Assembly: GCF_900046455.1 (NCBI RefSeq)
Contig: NZ_FCOT01000012.1
Span: 1,033,546 to 1,097,545 of the forward strand
DNA length: 64,000 nucleotides
Reading direction: 5' to 3'
From: Cellulomonas timonensis
Lineage (GTDB): Bacteria; Actinomycetota; Actinomycetes; Actinomycetales; Cellulomonadaceae
Part shown: one piece after another, positions 32,066 to 40,373 of the stretch
Layout: each line of letters opens with the position of its first letter
How positions within the stretch are numbered: position 1 is the stretch's first letter
Translations under genes and position numbers: made by a program
The notes under the pieces: model-generated
Database searches by the model: none
Seen by the model: the letters and a program-made list of their open reading frames with translations, nothing else
Told to the model about the DNA's origin: nothing

Positions 32066-33399
32066 GCCCACCACCCGCCCGGTCGGTCCTGCCAGGCGAG
32101 GGCGGCCGCGGCCGTCCATGACTGCGCCATCGAGCCGAGGGGGCGCCCGTCGACGGCGTCGTAGTACTCGGCGAAGCGCAGGTCGTCGAGCTGGGCCAGC
32201 CCAGCATCACGCAGCGCCCCGGCCTCGTCGTGCCGCCCGCGGTGCGCGAGCGACCAGGACAGCAGCCAGGTGAGCACTGGCCACTGCGGGCCGCGCCAGT
32301 AGTTGTGGCTGACGAAGGCCGCGCTGGCGGGCGACGTGGTCGGCGGCAGGGGGCGGTGGAGCGCGGGGTGCCCACACCACCGCTCGCCCATCAGCAGGGC
32401 AGTGAGGTCGCCCAGCGCCGCGGGGTCCCCGCACAGCAGCGGCGCGAAGCCTCCGATGGTCTCCGACTCGAGCCAGGCGCCGGTCCGCAGGTCCAGGTCC
32501 CGTGCCAGGCCCGTGGTCGGTGAGACGGTGCGCGCGACCGCGTCGGAGGCGCGGCGCGACATGCTGCGCAGCACCTGGGCCTGCTGGTGGCGGCCGATGC
32601 CCGCTCCGAGGTCGGCGAGCATCTCGCACGACAGCGCGTGGACGGCGGTGAAGAACACGTCGCCCACGCGGAAGTCGATGATGTCGCGTGCTGCGTCGTC
32701 GTCGTATGCGACGGACGCGAGCTGGTCGAGCAGCCAGACGTAGCGGTCGTAGTCGCCGTCTGACGGGCGCTGGTCGGCCTCGGCCACGTGGCGCAGGTCC
32801 TGGCGGACGTACGGCTCGAGCATGCCGACGTTGACGCGCCGGTACGCCTGGTCCCAGCGGGGCGAGTTGTCCATGCCCGACTCCCAGCCGTGGTGGATCT
32901 CCACCAGGCCAGCGGGGTTGGTGGACCGGACGTCGCCGAGCCACATGTGCCACGCGAACCAGGAGTCGAAGGTCTTGCGCAGGAACGCCTCGAAGAGCTC
33001 TGCGTCCGCGCCCCCTCGGGATCGGGCCTGTGAGCCGATGACCGCCAGAGCCAAACTATGTACGCCAGGTTGACAGATTCCCGAGGTTCGCACGTTGTGC
33101 GGCGCCGCCGCGGCCCGCTCGGTGCGCCACCGCTCTGGCCCGGGGAAGTACCCGCCCTCCTCCGAGAAGACGATGTGCGGGATCATCCCCGTCGACCACT
33201 GGCCCGCGAGGAGCCCTTCGAGCTCACGCAGCGCCCGGGGGACGGAGATCCGCGCCCAGCCCATGGCCACGAACGCGGCGTCCCAGCTCCACTGATGCGG
33301 GTACAGGTCCGGCGCGGCCACCGTGCGCGCCCCGCGGTCGTTGCCGCGCAGCACGTCGGCAGCCGCGTCGGTCAGCCGGTCGGCCGCTCTGCTGATCAT
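32062..33399 (-). CDS. Glucosylglycerate/mannosylglycerate hydrolase-like glycosidase (GH63)
   Basis: Predicted to cleave glucosyl- or mannosyl-glycerate into hexose and D-glycerate in the cytoplasm. The 445-residue (alpha/alpha)6 enzyme has family length and the diagnostic stretches LYPHQWSWDAAFVAMG, QWSTGMIPHIVF and GWESGMDNSPRWD; the Asp at 177 and a Glu near 411 (AEYYDAVDGRPLGS) match the catalytic pair of the actinobacterial and Thermus enzymes as I recall them. ATG 33399 is preceded by GAGGT. It is the first gene after the ROK-controlled promoter. A glycerate kinase further along supports glycerate release. Trehalase or other GH63 activity is the alternative. Confidence 0.8.
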   Translation of the reverse strand: MISRAADRLTDAAADVLRGNDRGARTVAAPDLYPHQWSWDAAFVAMGWARISVPRALRELEGLLAGQWSTGMIPHIVFSEEGGYFPGPERWRTERAAAAPHNVRTSGICQPGVHSLALAVIGSQARSRGGADAELFEAFLRKTFDSWFAWHMWLGDVRSTNPAGLVEIHHGWESGMDNSPRWDQAYRRVNVGMLEPYVRQDLRHVAEADQRPSDGDYDRYVWLLDQLASVAYDDDAARDIIDFRVGDVFFTAVHALSCEMLADLGAGIGRHQQAQVLRSMSRRASDAVARTVSPTTGLARDLDLRTGAWLESETIGGFAPLLCGDPAALGDLTALLMGERWCGHPALHRPLPPTTSPASAAFVSHNYWRGPQWPVLTWLLSWSLAHRGRHDEAGALRDAGLAQLDDLRFAEYYDAVDGRPLGSMAQSWTAAAALAWQDRPGGWWA

Positions 33400-33436
33400 G
33401 ACCTCACACCTCTGCACGCCATCGTGCGTCGGGGAA

Positions 33437-33459
33437 TTGCGTTCAGTCGCTGAACGTAA
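33437..33459. promoter_or_regulatory. Palindromic operator, probably for the ROK regulator
   Basis: CGTTCAG-TCG-CTGAACG is a perfect inverted repeat (33440-33456), extended to 33437-33459 with one mismatch per arm. It overlaps the -10 and start region of the leftward promoter for the glycosidase operon and lies about 80 bases upstream of the ROK gene, so one protein could repress both directions. Confidence 0.65.
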
Positions 33460-33481
33460 CGGACTGGTGCGGCGACGTCAA
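33453..33481 (-). promoter_or_regulatory. Promoter of the catabolic operon
   Basis: On the minus strand TTGACG (33481-33476) is followed after 17 bases by TACGTT (33458-33453), a standard sigma-70-type arrangement. Transcription would start near 33446, inside the palindromic operator. Confidence 0.55.
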
Positions 33482-33534
33482 CAGTGGCAAGATGCCGCTC
33501 GTCCGAGAGTCGGGCATGAGTGGGAGGGGGCTCC

Positions 33535-34791
33535 ATGGCCGAGGACTCGACAGCAGGCCTGGCGCCGCCGCTGCAGGATGCGGCCACCGCGCCCCCGCCC
33601 TCGCCCAGCTCGCACGGCTCGCTCGTCGCCCTCATCCGCTCGCGGCCCGGCTGGACGCGCCAGCAGCTCCTCGCGGCGACCGGCATGTCGCGCACCACGC
33701 TCTTCGACCGGCTCGACGCGCTCTTCGCCCACGAATACGTCTACCAGGCGGGCTCGGCGCCTGCGGGCCCCGACGGAGACGGCGCCGGGCCGGGCCGCCG
33801 CGCCGAGCTGCTGCGATGGGACGATCGTGGGCGCGTCGTCCTGGTGCTCGACCTCGGCCAGACGCACGCCCGGCTCTGCGTGACCGGGGTGCGCGGCGAC
33901 ATCCTGCGCATGCGCGACGTCGCGATGGACATCGACACGGATGCGGGGCCCTACCTCGACACGGTGTTCGACATCGCCCAAGAGCTCGTCGACGCCGGCG
34001 ACGACGACGAGAAGCTCATCGGCGTCGCGCTCGGCATCCCTGGGCCGGTGGACCCGCTCACAGGCGTGCTCGGCCGGTCCACCACCATGCCCCGATGGCA
34101 GTCCTTCCCCATCTCCGCCACGGTGCGCGAGCGCTGGCACGCCGAGGTGGTCATCGAGAACGACGCGCGCGCCTTCGCCCTGGGCGAGTCCAGCGTCGCC
34201 GGATCCGGTCAGACGGTGCTCGCCGTCAAATACGCGACGGGGATCGGCGCCGGCATCGTCGACGGCGGCCACGTCCTCGAGGGGTCGGCCGGCGCCGCCG
34301 GCGACATCGGCCACATCCGCCTCACAGCCGACGGGCCACGCTGCACGTGCGGCCGCCGGGGCTGCCTCGCCGCCTGGGCCTCGGGCCATGCGCTGGTCCG
34401 GCGCCTCGCGAAGACAGGCGTGCAGGACCTGCGCGACATCACCGAGCGCGTCTCGGCAGGCGACGCCACTGTGTGCGCCGAGCTCGACACGGCCTCCGCT
34501 GCCCTCGGGCGGGTGCTCGCGACCGTCGTCGCCACCATCAACCCCGACACCGTCGTGCTCGGCGGCACACTGGGCCGGCTCCCGCGCGTCGTGAGTGCCG
34601 TCGACGCCGTGATCCGCGACCACGTCTCCGACCGGACCACACAGCACCTCACCGTCACGTCGGCCCGACTGGGCGCGGACGGCGGCGTGGTCGGCCTCGC
34701 CCGCAAGGTCGTGGACCTCGTCTACGCGCCGGCGGCAGTCGACGCGGCCATCGCCGGCGGCGACGCCTCGACGGGTGGCGCCACGACGTGA
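33535..34791 (+). CDS. ROK-family transcriptional regulator
   Basis: Sugar-responsive DNA-binding protein of 418 residues. The N-terminal winged helix-turn-helix (about 28-75; TRQQLLAATGMSRTTLFDRL) is joined to a ROK sugar-kinase-like domain with GVALGIPGPVD and the zinc motif GHIRLT...CTCGRRGCLAAW. ROK repressors release DNA on binding a sugar or sugar phosphate. ATG 33535 follows GGGAGGGGG at a good distance. It is divergent from the glycosidase operon, with the palindrome at 33437 between them, which makes local control very likely. The inducer is probably a sugar or glycoside. Confidence 0.9.
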   Translation: MAEDSTAGLAPPLQDAATAPPPSPSSHGSLVALIRSRPGWTRQQLLAATGMSRTTLFDRLDALFAHEYVYQAGSAPAGPDGDGAGPGRRAELLRWDDRGRVVLVLDLGQTHARLCVTGVRGDILRMRDVAMDIDTDAGPYLDTVFDIAQELVDAGDDDEKLIGVALGIPGPVDPLTGVLGRSTTMPRWQSFPISATVRERWHAEVVIENDARAFALGESSVAGSGQTVLAVKYATGIGAGIVDGGHVLEGSAGAAGDIGHIRLTADGPRCTCGRRGCLAAWASGHALVRRLAKTGVQDLRDITERVSAGDATVCAELDTASAALGRVLATVVATINPDTVVLGGTLGRLPRVVSAVDAVIRDHVSDRTTQHLTVTSARLGADGGVVGLARKVVDLVYAPAAVDAAIAGGDASTGGATT

Positions 34792-36203
34792 CACAGGGCC
34801 GGCCAGGGGACGCGCCCCCTCCCCGGGGCGGGCCCGACACAGGGCTCGCCGGACTCGTGGTCGACCGCGCGAGCGCCGGCTACGACGCGGCACGACGCGC
34901 ACTGTCGGCATCCGCCCACCAGCCCCCGGCCGAGCCGGCCGCAATAGCCCGGCCCGCGAACATCCACGGCGTCGTCGAGGCGGTGCGCACCGCACGACGC
35001 GAGGGCCTGCGGCTCGCTGTCCGCAGCGGCGGCCACAGCCTCAGTGCGACACACCTGCGGCACGGGAGCCTCGCGCTCGACCTGCGCGACCTGAACGGGA
35101 TCGATGTCGACCCGAGCCGTGGCACCGCGTGGGTCGGCCCGGGCACGACTGTCGCACAGGCCGCCGCGCTGCTCGACGCCTCGGGCTGGTCGTTCCCCAT
35201 CGGGCACTCCCCGACGGTCGGGCTCGGGGGATTCCTGCTGGCTGGCGGCCACGGCTGGAACGGCGGCTCCTGGGGCGCCGCATGCGAGCGCGTCGTCGCC
35301 GTGGACGTCATCACTGCCGACGCGCGCCGTTCACGGTTGACGCCCGACTCCACACCCGACCTGCTGGCCGTCGCCCGGGGCGCGGGCCCCGCGTTCCCCG
35401 CCGTCGTGGTGGGCCTCGAGCTGCGCCTCGTTCGCGGCGTCCCGGCGATCGCCCGGCGGCTCCTCACCGTCGGTGGCGAGCACGCGGCGCAGCTCGGGGC
35501 TGCTCTCGACACCCTGCGCGCCGCGCAAGTCGACGGGCTGGAGTTGACGGTGTTCGCCCGCCGCGCGACTCGCGCAGGAGCACCAGCGGACGGCGCGGTG
35601 CTCACTGTCGCCGCCACGGCCTTCGGCGCCAGCCCGACCCACGCGAGTCGCCTGTTGGCGCCCTTGGCCGATCTGCCGGGCACCGGGAGCGCGGATGCGG
35701 CCGCCCACCTGGGCCTCGCGTCGATGGTCGCCACGCTCCCCAGGCACGAGGGCGACGCGCTCTGGTCCGATCACGTGTGGACCAACCGGCCGTGGGCCGA
35801 GCTGCTCCCGGAGGTCGTCCAGGCGGCCGCTGCCGCGCCGTCGGACCGCTCGAGCATCCTCGTGACACCAGCGCCGGCCTCCGACCCGGGCATCGACGCG
35901 GTCCATCGGCCCCAGGGCGCCACGAGCGTCTCCGCTTACGCGCACTGGCGGCCTGGGGCGACGGATGCGGGCGGCCCAGGTGGCAAGGGCGGCGAGGGTG
36001 ACGCGAGGTCGAACGCCGCGTGGGCGCGCGCCGCCGTCACGGGTGAGGGCCCACACCCCCGTCGCTACGTGGGGGAAGCGGACCTCACACTCCCTGGGCG
36101 CGTCGAGGAGTGCCTCACCCTTGACGCGCTCGACCGCGTGCGCGCCGCGCGCGAGCAACTCGATCCGGGGCGCCTGCTCTGGTCGGCCCTCGATCCCAGC
36201 TGA
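34788..36203 (+). CDS. FAD-linked oxidase with covalent-FAD histidine (GlcD/BBE type)
   Basis: A 471-residue oxidase or dehydrogenase with an N-terminal PCMH-type FAD-binding domain. RSGGHSLSATHLRHGSL contains the His to which FAD is usually attached in 6-hydroxynicotine oxidase, sugar oxidases and berberine-bridge enzymes. VGLGGFLLAGGHGWN continues the flavin site, and the C-terminal BBE-like motif ends in REQLDPGRLLW. The second FAD-linking Cys of bicovalent BBE enzymes is not evident. GTG 34788 overlaps the ROK stop as GTGA, so regulator and oxidase are co-translated. Substrates in the family include carbohydrates and N-heterocycles, both of which suit this locus. Confidence 0.85.
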   Translation: MTQGRPGDAPPPRGGPDTGLAGLVVDRASAGYDAARRALSASAHQPPAEPAAIARPANIHGVVEAVRTARREGLRLAVRSGGHSLSATHLRHGSLALDLRDLNGIDVDPSRGTAWVGPGTTVAQAAALLDASGWSFPIGHSPTVGLGGFLLAGGHGWNGGSWGAACERVVAVDVITADARRSRLTPDSTPDLLAVARGAGPAFPAVVVGLELRLVRGVPAIARRLLTVGGEHAAQLGAALDTLRAAQVDGLELTVFARRATRAGAPADGAVLTVAATAFGASPTHASRLLAPLADLPGTGSADAAAHLGLASMVATLPRHEGDALWSDHVWTNRPWAELLPEVVQAAAAAPSDRSSILVTPAPASDPGIDAVHRPQGATSVSAYAHWRPGATDAGGPGGKGGEGDARSNAAWARAAVTGEGPHPRRYVGEADLTLPGRVEECLTLDALDRVRAAREQLDPGRLLWSALDPS

Positions 36204-36265
36204 CGCCACCGTCGCCCTCCCACGGATCCTGCTCGTTCGGGGGCGGCCTGCTGCGGTCAGGGGCC

Positions 36266-36432
36266 GAGCGGTGATGACAGCCAAGACGGCCGGTGATCCG
36301 ACCTTGTCGGTGTCGATGTCGGCGGCGAGCTTCAGCAGTCTCGCGGCCCACACGTCGATGGACGCTGACCCAAGCTTGACCGCGCACCACGAGGGACTCG
36401 AACAGAAGGCCCATGGTCTCCAGATCGCCCAG
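36266..36432 (-). pseudogene. Relic of a DUF4143 AAA-type ATPase gene
   Basis: On the minus strand, GLLFESLVVR in one frame and VKLGSASIDV, LLKLAADIDTDKVGSPAVLA and VIT in another together resemble the C-terminal DUF4143 domain of AAA-type ATPases. The two parts are separated by a frameshift and the rest of the gene is missing. No other gene is seen in 36204-36543 apart from the terminator of the tRNA. Confidence 0.5.
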
Positions 36433-36502
36433 CACACTGACGGATGTCGACCTCGGCGATCGTCCACCCTCCCCCACGAGCACGAGACGCAACGGCAACG
36501 AC

Positions 36503-36535
36503 GAAGGCCCAGCACCGACTCGGTGCTGGGCCTTC
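36503..36535 (-). terminator. Hairpin terminator of tRNA-Arg
   Basis: A perfect 15-bp stem (36503-36517 with 36521-36535) with a three-base loop lies nine bases beyond the tRNA 3' end. Confidence 0.8.
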
Positions 36536-36543
36536 CTCTACTG

Positions 36544-36616
36544 TGCGCCCGAAGGGACTCGAACCCCCAACCTTCTGATCCGTAGTCAGATGCTCTATCC
36601 ATTGAGCTACGGGCGC
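36544..36616 (-). tRNA. tRNA-Arg (anticodon ACG)
   Basis: A 73-base cloverleaf: the 7-bp acceptor stem GCGCCCG/CGGGCGC, D-arm AGCTCAATGGATAGAGC, anticodon loop CTACGGA with ACG, and T-loop GTTCGAGTC. CCA is not encoded. The terminal A is the discriminator base. Confidence 0.95.
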
Positions 36617-36798
36617 GTGGCCCTTGGCGGGCCGACGATGACAATACCGTCCCGCGGGCCTGGACCCAAACTGAGTTCCCCCGCCGCCCTGGTGACGACT
36701 GCCACACCGCGCTGGCTGGCCCCGGCCACGCGGCTCCGGATGCAGCCACTGCGCCGACGTGCGACGGTCAACGGGAGAGGCGCCATCTGGAGGTTGAC

Positions 36799-37068
36799 AT
36801 GGGATTCTTCGCTTTCATGCTGCTGGGGCTGCTCGCCGGCGCCATCGCCAAACTGATCCTCCCGGGGAAGCAGGTGGGCGGCTGGATCGCGACGCTGGCG
36901 CTCGGGGTCATCGGCGCGCTGCTCGGCGGATGGCTGGGCAGCATCCTGCTGGACGCCCCGTTGCAGGACTTCTTCTCGCTGCGCACGTGGCTGTTGGCCA
37001 TCGGCGGATCGATCCTGGTGCTGCTGGTCTACGGGGCGCTCACGGGCAACAAGGGCGCTCGCGCCTGA
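36799..37068 (+). CDS. GlsB/YeaQ/YmgE-family stress membrane protein
   Basis: An 89-residue inner-membrane protein with three hydrophobic segments (about 5-18, 28-48, 63-80). The glycine-rich LLAGAIAKLILPGKQVGG, GGWIATLALGVIGALLGGWLG pattern is the transglycosylase-associated/GlsB family signature. Members are induced by envelope or osmotic stress, with no defined biochemical role. GGAGGT lies upstream of the ATG, and a clear terminator follows at 37098. Confidence 0.9.
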   Translation: MGFFAFMLLGLLAGAIAKLILPGKQVGGWIATLALGVIGALLGGWLGSILLDAPLQDFFSLRTWLLAIGGSILVLLVYGALTGNKGARA

Positions 37069-37097
37069 CCTGCCCTGGAGGGCTCACCCTCGTGGCT

Positions 37098-37127
37098 GAA
37101 CCCCTGTCGGTCCTCCGGCGGGGGTTC
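37098..37127. terminator. Hairpin terminator between GlsB and the histidine kinase
   Basis: GAACCCC (37098-37104) pairs with GGGGTTC (37121-37127), with an inner 5-bp stem carrying one G-U pair. It serves the plus-strand GlsB gene and could also end the minus-strand kinase transcript. Confidence 0.7.
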
Positions 37128-37157
37128 TGTCATGTGGGCGGGCCGCGGCGGGCAGCG

Positions 37158-38248
37158 TCACGGTGAAGGCAGCGCCCTGGCCGCGCCCGGCACTGGCGGC
37201 GGCGATCGTCCCGCGATGCGCCTGGACGAGGGCCTTGCTGATGGCCAGCCCGACGCCCGATCCGCCGCCGCGTGTGCGGTCACGGGCGGTGTCGGCGCGG
37301 AAGAACCGCTCGAAGACGTGGGGCAGGTGTCGGCGGCGATGCCCTCCCCCGTGTCGGTGACGGTCAGGTCCACGAGCCCCGGTCCGGCGGCTCGGGCGGC
37401 CAGGGTGACGGCGCCTCCGGGCCGGGTGTGGCGCACGGCGTTGGCCACGAGGTTGTCGATCACCTGGGCGATGCGGTGGCGGTCGACCAGGACGGGCGGC
37501 ACATCGGCGGGCTGCTCGACGCGCACAGCGACACCGGCGTCGGCGGCCCGTTCCCGGGCTGCCCCGGCAGCGATCTCGAGCAGCAGGGCGACGGGCTCGG
37601 GCCGCAGGTCGAGGTCGAGGTCGCCGGCCTCGGCGTGCGTGACGGCGGCCAGGTCCTCGGCGAGGCGGGTCAGGCGGGCCGCCTGGTCGCGGAGCACGGC
37701 GATCGTGTCCTTGCCCATCGGGCGGACGCCGTCCTCCTCGGCCTCGAGGTACCCGGCGATGGTCGCGACGGGGGTGCGGACCTCATGTGCGACGTCGGCC
37801 AGCAGCCGGGCGCGGAGCCGTTCCGACTCCTGCAGGCGCGCGGCCATCGTGTTGAAGGAGTGCGCGAGGTCGTCGAACTCCGCGCCCAGCCCGGGCGCCG
37901 GCACCCGGGGGTCGTAAGCCCCGGAGCCCACGCGGTTGGCGGCGGACGCGCCGGCGGACACCGACCTGCCGATGCGGCGGGTCAGCACCACGCTGACCGC
38001 TGCCGACGCCACCGCCGCCGCGCCGATCGCCAGCCCGAGGGACACCGCGCTGGCATCCCGGAACGCGCGCTCGGCATGCAGCACGGCGCTGTCGTGATCG
38101 CCCAAGCCGGCGCTCACCATGTGCTCGTGGAACAGGCCGGGGCCGACGGCGGATGCCACCAGGGCAGCGGTCGCGGCGCCGACGGCCATCACCACCGCGA
38201 GCGCGCCGAGCAGCCGCGCGCCGAGGCCCCACGCCGCCCGGGCCCTGG

Positions 38249-38252
<4 letters not shown>
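37158..38252 (-). CDS. Sensor histidine kinase with a C-terminal frameshift
   Basis: Membrane sensor of a two-component system. Two transmembrane helices (about 8-28 and 68-90) flank a short external loop, followed by HAMP, the phospho-acceptor His in DVAHEVRTPVATI, and an ATPase domain with N box (IDNLVANAVRH) and G1 box (DTGEGIA). Around 37325-37335 the frame shifts by one base; the expected FERFFRAD (F box) and GSGVGLAISKALVQ (G2 box) continue in another frame to a stop at 37084. As written, the protein lacks a usable ATPase end. A sequencing error is as likely as a real mutation. GTG 38252 overlaps the response regulator stop (GTGA). Confidence 0.82.
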
Positions 38253-38995
<743 letters not shown>

Positions 38996-39039
38996 CTTGG
39001 GCGCAGCCGCCGCCCCCGGGGAGCCGCCGCGCGATCTTC

Positions 39040-39057
39040 ATCGAACCTTGATCGAAC
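39040..39057. promoter_or_regulatory. Direct-repeat binding site for an OmpR-type regulator
   Basis: ATCGAAC occurs at 39040-39046 and 39051-39057, exactly one helical turn apart, between the response regulator start and the redoxin gene. This layout fits a dimer of the adjacent OmpR-type regulator and suggests control of both divergent units. Confidence 0.5.
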
Positions 39058-39138
39058 GGCGAGGGGCCCTTCGTGGCGGGGCTCCAGGCTGGTGGTCGAC
39101 CGCCCCACTGAGGGCGCAGCCCCACCGAAGGAGCCGCC

Positions 39139-39417
39139 ATGCCGCACCCACCGGTCGTCACGCTCGTGCAGTCCCCGGCGTGCCACCTGTGCCTCGACGC
39201 CGAGCAGGCGCTGGCCGAGCTGGCCGCGCGGTTCCCCGTGGAGGTGCGCACCGTCCAGCTCGACTCTGAGGAGGGCCGCGCCCTGGTCGCCCTGCACCGC
39301 CCGCCCATGAGCCCGCTGGCGTTGGTGGACGGGGTGTTCCTGTCCTCCGGGCGCCTGCCCCGCAAGAAGCTCGCCGCGCTGCTGGCCGGGCGGGCCGCCG
39401 CGATGGCGGCGGGCTGA
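39139..39417 (+). CDS. Glutaredoxin/thioredoxin-like small protein
   Basis: A 92-residue thioredoxin-fold protein with the redox motif C15-H-L-C18 in QSPACHLCLDAEQAL and the cis-Pro segment MSPLALVDG. It probably carries electrons to or from thiols in the cytoplasm. Its stop overlaps the ccdA-like start (TGATG), so it likely partners the membrane thiol carrier. GAAGGAG precedes the ATG. Confidence 0.85.
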   Translation: MPHPPVVTLVQSPACHLCLDAEQALAELAARFPVEVRTVQLDSEEGRALVALHRPPMSPLALVDGVFLSSGRLPRKKLAALLAGRAAAMAAG

Positions 39418-40373
39418 TGGGCAGCGAGCTGCTGACCACGGGCAGCATCCTGGCGGCGTTCTTCGCCGGTGGCGTGGCGCTGTTCGCCCCGTGCTGCATC
39501 GTGTTCCTGGCGCCGTCCTACCTGGCGGGCGCCATCAAGAACGCCCGGTGGCGCCTCCTGCCGCTGACGTTCGTGTTCGCGGCCGGGCTGGCCCTGGTGC
39601 TGGTGCCCATCACGCTGGGGATGAGCCTGCTGGCCGGGGCCATCGCGCAGTACCACGAGCCCCTGTACTGGGCTGGTGGGCTGCTGATGATCGTGCTGGC
39701 CCTGCTGGCCTTGTCGGGGCGGATGTGGTCGCTGCCGTCGTTCCTGCGCGCCCCGGACACCACGCGTGGCGACACCGCGAGCTTCTTCACCCTGGGCGTC
39801 TTCTCCGGTGTCGCGTCGAGTTGCTGCGCCCCGGTCCTGGCGGGGGTGATGACGCTGTCGGTGCTGTCCGGCTCTGCCATCGGCGGCCTCGCGCTGGGGT
39901 TGGCCTACGTGTTCGGGATGGTGTTCCCGCTGTTCGTGATGGCGCTGGTCTGGGACAAGGCCCGGCTGGGCGAGCGCCGATTCCTGCGGGCCAGGTTGGT
40001 GCGGCTGCGCGTCGCCGGGCGGACGCTGGTCACCAACTCCCTGAACATCGGGGTGGCCGTCGCGTTCGCCGTGATGGGCGTGTTCGTCATCGCCCTGGCC
40101 GGCAGTGCGGACATGACCGGCGGCAGCGCGTTCCAGGACGCCGCCAGCCGCACCCTGACCGACATCTTCGCCGCCGTGCAGGACGTGCTGTCCCCCGTGC
40201 CCGAGCCGGTCCAGGGCCTGGCGCTGCTCGCCGTGGTGGCCGCCTTCGTCTGGGCGACCCTCGCCGACCGGCGCCGCGGCGCCCCGGAGGACGCGCCCTG
40301 CCACTCGACCCCGGCGGCTCCGGCCGCGCCCGACACCACCCTGCCCGCTCCCACGGAAGAAGTGACTCGATGA
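39417..40373 (+). CDS. CcdA-like membrane thiol-disulfide carrier
   Basis: Moves reducing equivalents across the membrane to extracytoplasmic thioredoxin-like proteins. The 318-residue protein has six or more transmembrane helices in the CcdA/DsbD layout with pseudo-twofold symmetry. Cysteine pairs occur at matching places: FAPCCIVF in the first helix and ASSCCAPV in the fourth. Vicinal CC in both is unusual for CcdA and might bind a metal. A hydrophilic tail (about 280-318) follows. It is coupled to the redoxin upstream and the TlpA-like gene downstream (ATGA). Confidence 0.85.
   Translation: MGSELLTTGSILAAFFAGGVALFAPCCIVFLAPSYLAGAIKNARWRLLPLTFVFAAGLALVLVPITLGMSLLAGAIAQYHEPLYWAGGLLMIVLALLALSGRMWSLPSFLRAPDTTRGDTASFFTLGVFSGVASSCCAPVLAGVMTLSVLSGSAIGGLALGLAYVFGMVFPLFVMALVWDKARLGERRFLRARLVRLRVAGRTLVTNSLNIGVAVAFAVMGVFVIALAGSADMTGGSAFQDAASRTLTDIFAAVQDVLSPVPEPVQGLALLAVVAAFVWATLADRRRGAPEDAPCHSTPAAPAAPDTTLPAPTEEVTR

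Noticed and set aside
32062..33399. Glycosidase as a trehalase
   Set aside because: Length and the GWESGMDNSPRWD and QWSTGMIPHIVF motifs fit glucosyl/mannosylglycerate hydrolases better than trehalases, which are longer.
36115..36498. A 127-codon minus-strand ORF as a functional gene
   Set aside because: Only a short DUF4143-like piece is recognisable before the frame diverges; the rest is shadow of the FAD oxidase gene.
36413..36856. Plus-strand ORF crossing tRNA-Arg
   Set aside because: The peptide CAPEGTRTPNLLIRSQ is the usual translation of an antisense tRNA gene.
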